A stretch of DNA of 64,000 nucleotides from Silene conica. Its lineage: Eukaryota; Streptophyta; Magnoliopsida; Caryophyllales; Caryophyllaceae. The notes beneath the pieces are model-generated. The model was not told the origin of the DNA, made no database searches, and worked only from the letters and a program-made list of their open reading frames with translations. The position numbers and the translations under genes were made by a program. Within the stretch, counting starts at the first letter, position 1; every line of letters begins with the position of its first letter. Positions 10,270-21,005 of this stretch are shown here, one piece after another. The stretch lies in NCBI GenBank assembly GCA_029255685.2, contig CM055317.2, positions 69,119,460-69,183,459 of the forward strand. The letters are read 5' to 3'.

Positions 10270-11664
10270 ATGTACGACAGACTTCTTCTTGATCGGGAAC
10301 TTGAACTTAGGTCTAATTATGGAAATGTTATATACAAAATACTTGTTCTTGATCGGGAACATGGACTTAGGTCTAATTATGGAAATGTTATATACAACAC
10401 ACTTGTTCTTGATCGGGAACATGGACTTAGGTCTATTTATGGAAATGTTATACTATACGACAAACTTGTTCTTGATCGGGAACTTGGACTTAGGTCTAAT
10501 TATGGAAATGTTATACTATGCGACAGACTTGTTCTTGATCGGGAACTTGGACTTAGGTCTAATTATGGAAATGTTATACTACACGACAGACTTGTTCTTG
10601 ACCGGGAACATGGACGTAGTCTAATTATAGAAATGTTATACTATACGACAGACTTCTTATTGATCGAGAACATGGACTTAGGTCTAATTATGGAAATGTT
10701 ATATACAACACACTTGTTCTTGATCGGGAACATGGACTTAGGTCTAATTATGGAAATGTTATATACAACACACTTGTTCTTGATCGAGAACATGGACTTA
10801 GGTCTAATTATGGAAATGTTATATACAACACACTTGTTCTTGATCGGGAACTTGGACTTAGGTCTAATTATGGAAATGTTATACTATACGACAGACTTGT
10901 TCTTGATCGGGAACTTGGACTTAGGTATAATTATGGAAATATTATACTACACGACAGACTTGTTCTTGACCGGGAACATGGACGTAGTCTAATTATAGAA
11001 ATGTTATACTATACGACAGACTTCTTATTGATCGAGAACATGGACTTAGGTCTAATTATGGAAATGTTATATACAACACACTTGTTCTTGATCGGGAACA
11101 TGGACTTAGGTCTAATTATGGAAATGTTATATACAACACACTTGTTCTTGATCGGGAACATGGACTTAGGTCTAATTATGGAAATGTTATATACAACACA
11201 CTTGTTCTTGATCGGGAACTTGGACTTAGGTCTAATTATGGAAATGTTATACTATACGACAGACTTGTTCTTGATCGGGAACTTGGACTTAGGTATAATT
11301 ATGGAAATGTTATACTACACGACAGACTTGTTCTTGACCGGGAACATGGACGTAGTCTAATTATAGAAATGTTATACTATACGACAGACTTCTTATTGAT
11401 CGAGAACATGGACTTAAGTCTAATTATAGAAATGTTATATACAACACACTTGTTCTTGATCGGGAACATGAACTTAGGTCTAATTATGGAAATGTTATAT
11501 ACAACACATTTGTTCTTGATCGGGAACATGGACGTACGTAGGTCTAATTATAGAAATGTTATAAATGACATGTTATTGATCGGGAACATGGACGTACGTA
11601 GGTCTAATTATAGAAATGTTATAAATATGCCACACTTGTTATTGATCGGGAACATGGACGTAGT
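10270..11664 (+). repeat. 60/63-bp minisatellite with a 368-bp higher-order unit
   Basis: About 22 tandem copies of a unit containing CTTGTTCTTGATCGGGAACA, GGACTTAGGTCTAATTATGG and AAATGTTATA. Two unit lengths occur: 60 bases (TATACAACACACTT) and 63 bases (TACTATACGACAGACTT). A marker variant, GACGTAGTCTAATTATAG, recurs at 10613, 10981 and 11349, exactly 368 bases apart, defining a higher-order repeat of six units with two full copies and a third partial one. Because 60 and 63 are multiples of three, long ORFs appear in this array; 368 is not, and the reading frame changes between blocks, so these ORFs are read as artefacts. The array ends in GACGTAGTTTAATTT, the first bases of the following module. 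Confidence 0.9.
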
Positions 11665-12780
11665 TTAATTTAGTTTTATTCTATAAGTTACGTTAATTTT
11701 TTATTTACGTGAAAATTTGTTAAGACACTTTTACATTAACATAAAATTATCGTTATTTACTTAAATTACGTTATTTGTTGGCAATTTTTTAAAATTACGT
11801 TTTAAATTATCGTTATTTTTTTAAATTACGTTTTTGTTGGCAATTTTTTTAAATTACGTTTTAAAAAACGTTTTAAATTATCGTTATTTTTTTAAATTAC
11901 GTTTTTGTTGGCAATTTTTTTAAATTACGATTTCAATTACGTTTTTGTTGGCAATTTTTTTTTTTTTAAATCACTTAATTAGTCAACTACTATGGGGAAG
12001 ACAAACAATCATTCATATGGAGAATGACAAAAGTTAACCAACCTTTTATTATTTTCTTTTTACAATTAGATAATTATTCAGAATGTTGAAGATAACCACT
12101 TCATTTTTTTTTTCGTTTTTTTTAATATGCCAATAAAAAGACGTAGTTTAATTTAGTTTATTTTACAAGTTACGTAATTTTCTTATTTACGTGAAAATTG
12201 GGTAAAACACTTTTACATTAACATAAAATTATCTTTATTTTTTTACATTACGTTATTTTAAAACGTTTTTGTTACCAATTAATTTTTTTAAATCATTTAA
12301 TTAGTTTAGTTGCATGGGAAAGACAAACAATCATTCTATTGTATGGAGAATGACAAAAGTTAACCAACCTTTCATTATTTTCTTTTTGCAATATAGTATA
12401 ATTTTATTCAGAATGTTGAAGGTAAGTATTTCGTTTTTATTTCGTTTAATCTAATATGCCAATAAAAAGACGTAGTTTAATTTAGTTTTTTCTACAAGTT
12501 ACGTAATTTTCTTATTTACGCGAAAATTGGTTAAGAATACACTTTTACATTAACATAAAATGATCTTTATTTTTTTATATTACGTTATTTTAAAATGTTA
12601 ATGTTATCAATTAATTGAATTAAATCATTAATTAGTTTAGTTGCATGGGGAAGACAAAGAATCATTCAATTTTATGGAGAATGACAATATGATTTTCTTT
12701 TTAAAATTAAATAATTTAATTGAGAATGTTGAAGGTCACCATTTTGCTTTTTTCGTTTAATTTTATTCAGAATGACAATA
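11657..12780. repeat. Three diverged modules of 330-480 bp
   Basis: Modules begin with GACGTAGTTTAATTTAGTTT at 11657, 12140 and 12469. Each contains, in order, ACAAGTTACGTAATTTTC, TTTACGTGAAAATT, CACTTTTACATTAACATAAA, a GGGGAAGACAAACAATCATT word and GAATGTTGAAGGT. The first is longer because of extra AAATTACGTTTTTGTTGGCA repeats (11750-11960). Confidence 0.75.
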
Positions 12781-12932
12781 TGAATTTTTAATTTTAATTT
12801 CTAATTGTAGCTTTAATTTATAAATGCAATAAAAATAACGAAAATGATAATATGAAATAACGAAATTAAATTTCATTAATATTAAAAACGGATACAAAGA
12901 TAATAATAATAAAAAAAAAACAAATCTAACAA

Positions 12933-13433
12933 TTAAACATGATAACTACAACCAACACAAGAATCAAATCTAAGCTTCTTAGGATTAACCCTTCTTGGAT
13001 GAGTTCTCCCCAACCTCTTCTTTGATATTTTTGCTTGGGGTAGGTCAGGGGTAGCAACAAAAGGAGATTTCCCCTTAGCAACATCCGTGGCCCTAGTAGG
13101 TTTCGGTGGGGTTGCAACAACCTCAACCACCTCGACATCGTCGTCTTCCTCCTCCACCCTCACGATGCAGTCGTCGACTTTAGGGGTAGCTAACATCTCT
13201 ACTCCTTCGCCAACTCTCTTCCAATACATTCTGTCAAGCTCAAATTTTCTCCAATTGAGCCTGTTAAATTCCTCCTCATATAAACCAACGAGGAACTCAT
13301 TTCCGTGGTAACCGGGGGTTACACGGGTTATAGCACTTTGGACGACATTAGGGCCAACTTGTTTTATTAACTCTCTCATGAACAATCTAGTTGTGACAAT
13401 GTCTCTAACATGAGCTTTCCTCTCTTCCGACAT
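12933..13433 (-). CDS. 166-aa acidic/basic protein carried by the transposon (ORF B), unknown function
   Basis: The ORF starts at ATG 13433-13431 and ends at 12933. The N-terminal ~80 residues look like a compact helical domain (MSEERKAHVRDIVTTRLFMR, then YEEEFNRLNWRKFELDRMYW). Residues ~95-107 are an acidic stretch (VEEEDDDVEVVEVV), followed by a Pro/Thr/Lys-rich segment and a basic patch around KISKKRLGRTHPRRVNPKK that could bind nucleic acid or direct nuclear import. There is no membrane segment. Codon composition is more balanced than the AT-rich flanks, which argues for past selection. AAACCCTAA telo-boxes lie upstream at 13616-13624 and 13643-13651. I do not recognise the family; an accessory protein of the element is the simplest reading. 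Confidence 0.55.
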   Translation of the reverse strand: MSEERKAHVRDIVTTRLFMRELIKQVGPNVVQSAITRVTPGYHGNEFLVGLYEEEFNRLNWRKFELDRMYWKRVGEGVEMLATPKVDDCIVRVEEEDDDVEVVEVVATPPKPTRATDVAKGKSPFVATPDLPQAKISKKRLGRTHPRRVNPKKLRFDSCVGCSYHV

Positions 13434-13439
13434 TTTCTC

Positions 13440-14104
13440 TTCTTCGACTTAGGGTAGTGAGGATGTGATTTAGTAGGTAATATGTGATTTAGCTAGTAAT
13501 TAAGTTGTAATTTGGATGATTTAAATTATGGAGGGAATGATCTTACTTATACTACATTGTTTCCCTCCAAAATTACCCACTAATGGTAGCATTTCCCGCC
13601 TAAACCAAGCAAACAAAACCCTAATGACTCTTCGTTTTTACAAAACCCTAATGACTCTTCGTTTTTTTTCATTTCATTTAAGCATAACTACAACAATATT
13701 TTTATTTTAAGCCAACAAAAACAAATATGAATTATGTAAAATACTAAGATCTTATCGAATATTTATCTTATATAAAAAAATTTGAGGTAAAAAAAATTAA
13801 AGGATTACGTAATTAACTGAAGATATTGAAAATTATAAACTAAACAAATTATTTATTAAGTCAACAAAAATTAAATTTTTGCTATACAAATATAAATGTT
13901 AAACATGGCATATAAATAAAACAAATTATACAAAAAAAATATTAATCATAAATAAATAATTATATAAAAGTAAACACATGCACAAAAAAATATTGATAAA
14001 AAATAATAATTATATAAACGTAAACACATGCAAAAATATGTTAAACAAGAAAATATAAATATAAATAATAATGTAAATGAAATTTACTAACCAAAATAAC
14101 AACA
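13440..14104. other. Upstream region of ORF B and AT-rich spacer
   Basis: Contains two tandem copies of about 27 bases with AAACCCTAATGACTCTTCG (13616 and 13643), a plausible promoter for ORF B, then AT-rich sequence with no ORF. Confidence 0.45.
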
Positions 14105-14249
14105 AATAATAACACACTACAAATGAAAAGTATAAAAAAAATAATAACACACTACAAATGAAAAGTATAAAAAAAATAATAACACACTACAAATGAAAAG
14201 TATAAAAAAAATAATAACACACTACAAATGAAAAGTATAAAAAAAATAA
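14105..14249. repeat. 35-bp tandem repeat, four copies
   Basis: AACACACTACAAATGAAAAG followed by TATAAAAAAAATAAT repeats with starts at 14111, 14146, 14181 and 14216. The copies are nearly identical, so the expansion is recent. Confidence 0.9.
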
Positions 14250-14299
14250 GTTGCAATTACAAATAAAAAGGAAAAAGAGTAATTAAATAGCATAAAAAT

Positions 14300-14635
14300 A
14301 AAAAAGAAAAAGAGTAATTAATAGCGTATAAATACAACGTACAAATACAGAATACGTATAAATACAGAATACGTATAAATATACCGTATACAGAATGAAT
14401 AAGAAATACAAGTATTTAAAAACAAATTAGAGTGGAATAAAAAAAATAGGAGAGAGGAAATAATATAACTAGGTTAGGTGTTAATTTCCAAAAAAACCAA
14501 TTAGTAGATGTTGATTACCGAGGGAATCAAAGGAATTAGTCATTTTAGCAAGATTCAACAAGTTGGACAAGTGGCGTTTGTTGGTTGGTGGTGTATGAGA
14601 GGCCTCATACACCTGGTGTAAGTCTAGCCTTTTCG
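14300..14635. repeat. Right terminal inverted repeat of the 7.65-kb element
   Basis: The inverted complement matches the left end over the terminal ~70 bases and more loosely for ~300. It contains ACGTATAAATACAGAATACG words mirrored near 7240-7300. The nine-base duplication AAAATATCT follows at 14636-14644. Confidence 0.7.
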
Positions 14636-14644
14636 AAAATATCT

Positions 14645-17510
14645 CATCTAACTCTATAAAATCAATAACTTTTAAATGATTTTCATTGGCTCCTTGGATT
14701 AAGGAAATAAAGGGGGCCACTTTTTTTTACAATGAATTAATTTACCTCTTACGTAAATTTAGAATTAATTTTCCTCTTTACGTCATTCCTATTCCCATAA
14801 TTTTCCGAATTAATCTTCTTATTCCTTATTTATATTATGTAATATTGTTATATGATTTACATATAAAATACGATATATGATTATTGTTAATTGAAAATAT
14901 GAATAACGGTCCAATATACACCAAAATGATTCAATTGAAAGTCTTATATTCTGTAATGCATTCGGCTTACATTTCGCCATTGTCGTAATAAAATTCAAAT
15001 TTCAAACTAAAAAAATCATTTCCGAAAGTTACATTTAATAATATTCCGTTTATTAACAAGGAGCGGGTTGCATATTAATAATTAATAATAATACTAATAA
15101 AATAAACTCAAAATCTTTATAGTATCAAATCTAAAGATTTGAAGAGATTATGATGGACCGCTTAAAATTAGCAGTATAAGAATTTTCTTATCCGTCTACC
15201 CCACGGCTACAAAAATTTCTATCATTTTACTTTCATTTAAATGGTAAGTTGTTTAAGGGGTAAGTTATACAAGTACAATACAATTTATTATCTATTTTAT
15301 ATGGTTTGGATTTATTTCATAAAGTTTGATTATTTCCGTTAATAACATTAAAATTGAAAACTAATTTCAATTTATAACAATCTTTAAAAAAAATAAATTA
15401 ATTAATTCAATACCAATAAATCAATTATTTAGAGTCAAAATCATTGCCGGATTGATAATTTATATATTTCTCATTTAAATTCATATTGAATTATATTTGC
15501 ACTAATATTTACGAATTTTTTATAAATAGACCCGTACATTTTTGTACGGGCATAAAATTAGTTGAGACTATAAATGCAAATTGTCTAAAAATTTTAAAAC
15601 GAAGGTAACCAATATTATCTTAATTAATTTACAAATGTTCCAATATCGTTATCTAAAATACCGTGTAGTTGCACGAGTGCTGTCCTAGTTATAAAATAAA
15701 ATTCTTATACTCCATTGTGATTAACTAATTACCAACAATTTTAGCAGGAGAGCGTCATTTTAACCTATAACAGTAATTATAGCAATATAATTTCACAAAT
15801 TTTACTCTACGACGATCGTACATGCAACTAATAGAAAAATGACCACTTTTTAATAAATAGTTACCATTTTTTATTAAATAGTGATCACTTTTTTTAGTTA
15901 AAAAATGACTTATTTTTCAAGGTGGTCACTGTTTATAAAATAAATTTAAATATCCAACTACAGATCGACCTAGGGTACAAGCTCTACATTTTGCATTTTC
16001 CCCATATTTTAAACTCTTTTACCCAAATTACTCAAACATATATAGGACACTATGATCATAAGCTGTATGATTATTATCATTTATTACACTCTTGAATTAT
16101 ATATGAAATAAATTTAAATATCCAACTTACAAGTTACACACTCCATTATGATTTATGAAGATGATGGTCTATTTTGGGGAATTCATTTCTTATATTTAAC
16201 AATCTAACCTAAAGAATGTAAACATCGATAATATTTTTCCTACATTTAAATTAATATACACATAAATATAAAAAAACTCATTTCTTACGACATCTATCGT
16301 CGAATTTATAAGCATTGTCCACGTACTTTGATTAAACTCACTAACTCATTTAATTTCAGTTCAGTTCAACTTTATTCAGTTCAATTTAACTCATTTATCC
16401 ACTAATTAAATTTTATTTTAGTTCAGTACATAGCTTAAAAATCGTATGTTTAAATGAATGTATACGTATAAATATCAAAAACTCATTTCTTACGACATCG
16501 ATTATCATCGAATTCATAAGCATTATTCACGTCACTAGCTTATTACAGTTGAGTTCAGCTCTATTCAATTCAGTTTCAACTCATCTCTTCACAAATTAAC
16601 TTTAATTGCAGTTCAGTTTAGTTTAACTCAGTTATGTTCAATTAAGCTTTTTCCAGCCGCAAAACATGGCTTAAAAGTTGGCTTGCAATGATACATTGAT
16701 ACATATCCGTTCTGACTTGGTTCGGTCTTGTCGATATTGGACTAATGCTTACATACCCTTGTATAAGGTTCAATAATAAACTCGATATACGTTATAATAT
16801 ATTATATAGAGTATATGAGAGAGTGATATCGAAATTCAATTAGCGTAATAAGCCACATGAAGATGACTAGATGAGATGAAGAAACATGGAGAGATTAGAT
16901 GTTGGGTGATATGGGTGGCACACAGTAGTGAGTACAGTACTTAATATATGCCGTGCTTTAGGAATTGTTGTGTAATTAAGAACCCTTCACATGCATAGTT
17001 AATTACTTATTAGTCCATTGTGCGTCAACATTATATCAATTTTATTGAACAAAATTCCATTTTGTCATTAGAAGTTTAGTGGTAGTCATTGCAAAATAGG
17101 TCAACTAGTTAACCAAATGAAGAAAGATACAATTAAATAATATGTTTAAAATTATATAAATATGGTTATATATGTTCTTTTCAATTAAAAAGGAATTACA
17201 CTGAATTGAAATTAACTAAGTGAGCTGATTTAAAATAAATTCTAATTAAATTTGGAAAAACAGGATTAAAGAAGTTAAACTAATTAGTGGTAAACCATTT
17301 GATTTATTAATTTATTTGTCTTAATTGAAAGTCAAAGATCAAGGAGTCTTTAGACTTATTGAACAAACAATGAAATATACAATGTACATAGGTTACCTAA
17401 TTAAAATTGCATAAATAATAAAAAATAACCATGACAAAAATTTTAAGAATTTAAATTCCCTGTACATTTTATGTTTCAGAGTTGTGCAATAGTTCTATTA
17501 AAAATTCGGT
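14645..17510. other. AT-rich intergenic DNA with small repeat remnants
   Basis: No gene. A hairpin CCCGTACATTTTTGTACGGG lies at 15531-15550, and CCGTGTAGTTGCACGAG lies at 15661-15677 shortly before CCTAGT; such stems resemble the 3' hairpins of some plant repeats, including Helitrons, but the ends cannot be fixed. From 16330 to 16650 the phrases CAGTTCAGTTCA and TTCAACTCATTT recur in two loose copies about 180 bases apart. Confidence 0.4.
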
Positions 17511-17672
17511 TGTAAAACCGTCTTCCACTAAACCGTATATAATAATAATTTAAATTCTCTTAACTAAACCATATTGTAAAACAGTTTTGCACTAAAACCG
17601 TATATAATAATAAATTAAATTCTCTTAATTAAATCATATTGTAAAACAGTTTTGCACTAAAACCATAAACCA

Positions 17673-17726
<54 letters not shown>

Positions 17727-17750
17727 TAAATTCTCTTAGTTAAGCCATAT
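17511..17750. repeat. Three tandem ~64-bp units, the third containing an expanded (AAT)n
   Basis: Units start near 17511, 17573 and 17639 with TTGTAAAAC, then CACTAAA and ATTAAATTCTCTTA. In the third copy the ATAATAATAA segment has grown into a run of about 17 AAT triplets (17675-17725). Confidence 0.8.
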
Positions 17751-20700
17751 TATAAATAATGGTATTTACCAAAAAAATATTACTTTAGAAACATTTGCTT
17801 TGGTCTACTAATATGTGCTTAATTATATACAATAAAAAATAATTTGTACATAAAATATGAAATTAGATATATAAGTAGCTCCTAAAAAAAGGGTGGGACA
17901 TAAGTGTAATAAAGACATGTGCATGAAGAGATTCTAAGAAAGAATATAAGTGATGAACATGTTATGTGAACCCCGTTTGGGTATTGTCAACCCTCTTCTA
18001 TTCATCCTTATCCCATGTGCTTTGTCTCACCATTTCTTTCTTAGCCTCCTTTGTGTTCCAACCTAATTAATAAAGTCTGGGGTATATTCGTTATCAGTTT
18101 GTCTTTTGAAGATGTACAATATTTGTGACAAGCTGAAAACTGATATAATGTTTTTTTTAAATATTACAAGTGGGATGGTAGGTGGGGTGCTCCGTTTAAT
18201 TCCCACCTGATTTGCTATTTGCATACTGTAAGAGGCGCAATATCTATCTTCAGCTTTTAATGAATAGTGCATGTTTTCAATAGAATTTGTGATTTATTAT
18301 ACGGAGTTGTTTGGTTGATTAAGAAACTTAATTTTCCTACGAACTTACAATACATGGGAATAAGTTCTCATATCCAATTCGGGTGAATTTGAAAAAAGTG
18401 TTTAGTTGCCCATGTAGAAATTAAATTCCACAGGAACTTACAATGACCATATTTTCCTTTTTTTGTGACGAGGGGTTTAATCCCCGGGCCCATGCATTCC
18501 CGCACCACTACATGGATAATGTAAATCACCCCTTCGGGGGCTATAGTGGCCAAGTGGTCATCGACCCAGCTGATAATTGAATCTGAGACCTCTCAACTCC
18601 TAAATTTTTGCAAGTTTTAGGATTTAACTCAGTTACCACGTAGACTAACATCATTTTCTAAAATTTATGTCAACCAAACAACTCATCTTTTTAAATTATG
18701 GGATTTTGCAATGTTTATTTAAGTAGCAACCAACACAACCCCTAAATTTGTGCAGATTAAGTACCAACCACAAAGATAGATGAGTTAAAGGTAAAAATGT
18801 CTATGAAATTATAAATGACGTATATCTTTATTTGACCATTCGAAGTCACAAAACTCACAATTTAGAGTTTGTGCAACCTAATTTATCATCTCCTTATTCC
18901 TTATTATAAGTTAATTAATCTTCTAATTATGCATTAATTCATTTTCAAATCCTATATCAAATGTTAATAACAATATATTAAACGTTTTGGAATAATCTGA
19001 ATTCGTTTAGTTACTAAGAAAGTATCGGCATTTTACATTTTGTAAAGGATCATCATCGTAGACATATTAGATACCGAATTCCGTTGATCTTACGTAAGAA
19101 TGTTACATAGATACAACTCTTAAAAACTAATCTCAAATGTAAAATGTATAATATGACATTTGGCACAAGACAATAAAAAAACGAAAATATACTTTCATTC
19201 CGAAATAAAATAGATATATAAATGAATAATAAATAATAATGATACAAAAACAGTTGTAGGTTGACGGTGCACTATGCTTGTAGTTGGTTCCTCAATGATT
19301 TTTGGTTCTCTTATTCTCTATAATAACTTGTTTTGTACATTAATGCTACATTATCATTGATCAAAATATGAATAATAGCCACCAAAAAGAATATAAGCAT
19401 ATATAATAATTCTAACAATTAACTTGGCCAGAATTCTAATTAATTCATTATTATTTATTTTATGTTTTTCTATTGATTTTTTTATAAAGAAGCCAAAGTT
19501 AATTAGATGGAATGGAACCATTGTTGCAATTTTTAAGGAAATAAGCTTAAGAATATTTCTTGATTTGGATCTTGATGATGCGTGTGGGTCCTTATAATAC
19601 ACATTAAAACATTTTTATATAATATTTTTTTTGTATTTTGGGTTTTCTTCCCTATTTTTTATTCAGCTATTCGAATTGTAAGAAAAAAGAATTACGCATC
19701 GGTTGTATTATCTCATAACTTTTAGTTTTTCAGTTTATATTCATTTTGTTCGAGTATTTAAAATTTACAAGTTCTATAAAAAAATATTAATGGCAAAACT
19801 CAAACTTAATTAAATTTATAAGTATAATTTTTGACAATGTTGTATTTTTTATTGTTTAATATTTAAGTAAATGTATACAGACTTTATTGTAAAAACTCAT
19901 ATATTTTTTAAATAAAACTCAAAAAATATATCATAAAACTTAAAAAGTACAAAATTCGAAACAGTACTTCTGATGCATAATCTGATAATGAACTTTAATT
20001 TGGTAGGCATGTCAACAAGGATTGAGTGATAAAGGCGTACGAAGTGTATAATTATTTGAGGTTTTGCCTAATGTTCCTAAACCAAAACACATACTTAATC
20101 TTCATATCCCTACCAAATTCCACACCAATTGGAATGCGGTCTTTTTCCCTAATCTTTGCTTTATGAAAGTTGAATGAAAAAAAAAGTTATCTGAATTTTT
20201 TCTTAATTACAATCTATTACGGAGTATTATAAATCAATCGTTAATTTAATCATAATGTAAAATATATCATATGATAATTCGACAATATAATAGTGCAAAA
20301 GTCAATGTGTTTTATGTGAGTATACAGTAAGTAGACTATAGAACCAGTTGCACGGATTGTATAGAATATAACATGAATTTTGTAATATGTTTACTTGAAC
20401 ATTTGAACTTATAATACAATTTACAAGCTTTATTTCAAAGAATCCGAGTTTCATACTGATTTTAAAAACTTATAATAAAACTCAAAAATAATATATATGA
20501 ATTCAATTAACGTTTAATTTTTACATTAAAATATTTAAATATAAATAAAAAATTATATAATCTCGAAAAAATACACATAAGTTCGGTATCGCTATACTCT
20601 CTTTATATGTGGGCTCACACTTTTTTTTTTTGAATTGGAAATTTGTGATTTAATTTATCAAGACACTATGAATACACGATTAATAATGATTAGACGCGAA

Positions 20701-20855
20701 TCTCCGATAAACATGTTAGGCATAGATGTTGGTTTTATGATAAAATCACATTTAGTTTTGTCTATAAAAATACGAGTCAGATCAAATAAGGGCTAATCGA
20801 CATAAATCGAATAAGTTTTTCCGATCTCTCCGCGTGGATATGGATGAATGGCACG
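17751..20855. other. Intergenic DNA, no gene
   Basis: I see no supported ORF. The part around 18460-18620 (GGGCCCATGCATTCCCGCAC, AGTGGCCAAGTGGTCATCGA) is less AT-rich than its surroundings and looks like an old transposon remnant. TACGGAGTA occurs at 20218-20226. Confidence 0.5.
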
Positions 20856-21005
20856 GCCAGCCAAATGACCATACCGTACAATGTTAAGACACAACAAAAC
20901 AGGAGCATTGAAAGGCCCATACCATATGGGCTGTGGGCCTACGATCCATAACATTTGAAAACAATTTAATGGGCCCAAGCAATCCCACGTGTGGATGAGC
21001 CCACA
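20856..21005 (-). promoter_or_regulatory. Cluster of TGGGCC/GGCCCA elements and a CACGTG G-box, no gene attached
   Basis: Within about 100 bases there are AAAGGCCCATACCATATGGG, GTGGGCCTACG, ATGGGCCCAAG and TGAGCCCAC, plus CCCACGTGTGG at about 20985. Site II (TGGGCY) clusters with G-boxes typify promoters of plant housekeeping genes. No ORF with support follows on either strand, so this may be a displaced or orphan promoter. Confidence 0.3.

Larger units (their letters stand above)
6987..14635. mobile_element. 7.65-kb Mutator-like transposon without a recognisable transposase
   Basis: Both ends carry an inverted repeat: left GAAAGGTGCTAGAGTTACAC at 6987, right CGAAAAGGCTAGACTTACAC read from 14635. 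Both continue with CCAGGTGTATGAGGCCT and a second CATACACC. The nine bases AAAATATCT at 6978-6986 recur at 14636-14644 as the target duplication. Nine-base duplications with long degenerate inverted repeats are typical of MULEs. Inside are two minus-strand ORFs (95 and 166 codons), a truncated copy of the first, an orphan 3' coding fragment on the plus strand, a 1.4-kb minisatellite and several direct repeats. No MURA-type transposase ORF was seen, so it is either non-autonomous or of a type I do not recognise. Confidence 0.85.

Noticed and set aside
10270-11664. CRISPR-like array of regularly spaced repeats
   Set aside because: The repeats are contiguous with no unique spacers and the genome is clearly a plant.
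10270-11668. Long plus-strand ORFs of 99-240 codons with repeated peptides such as FLIGNMDLGLIMEMLYTT
   Set aside because: They exist only because the minisatellite units are 60 or 63 bases and lack stops in some frames. The frame changes at the 368-bp block border and there is no promoter or start context.
14481-14720. 79-codon minus-strand ORF at the right end of the 7.65-kb element
   Set aside because: It crosses the terminal inverted repeat and the target duplication into flanking DNA, so it cannot be an element gene.
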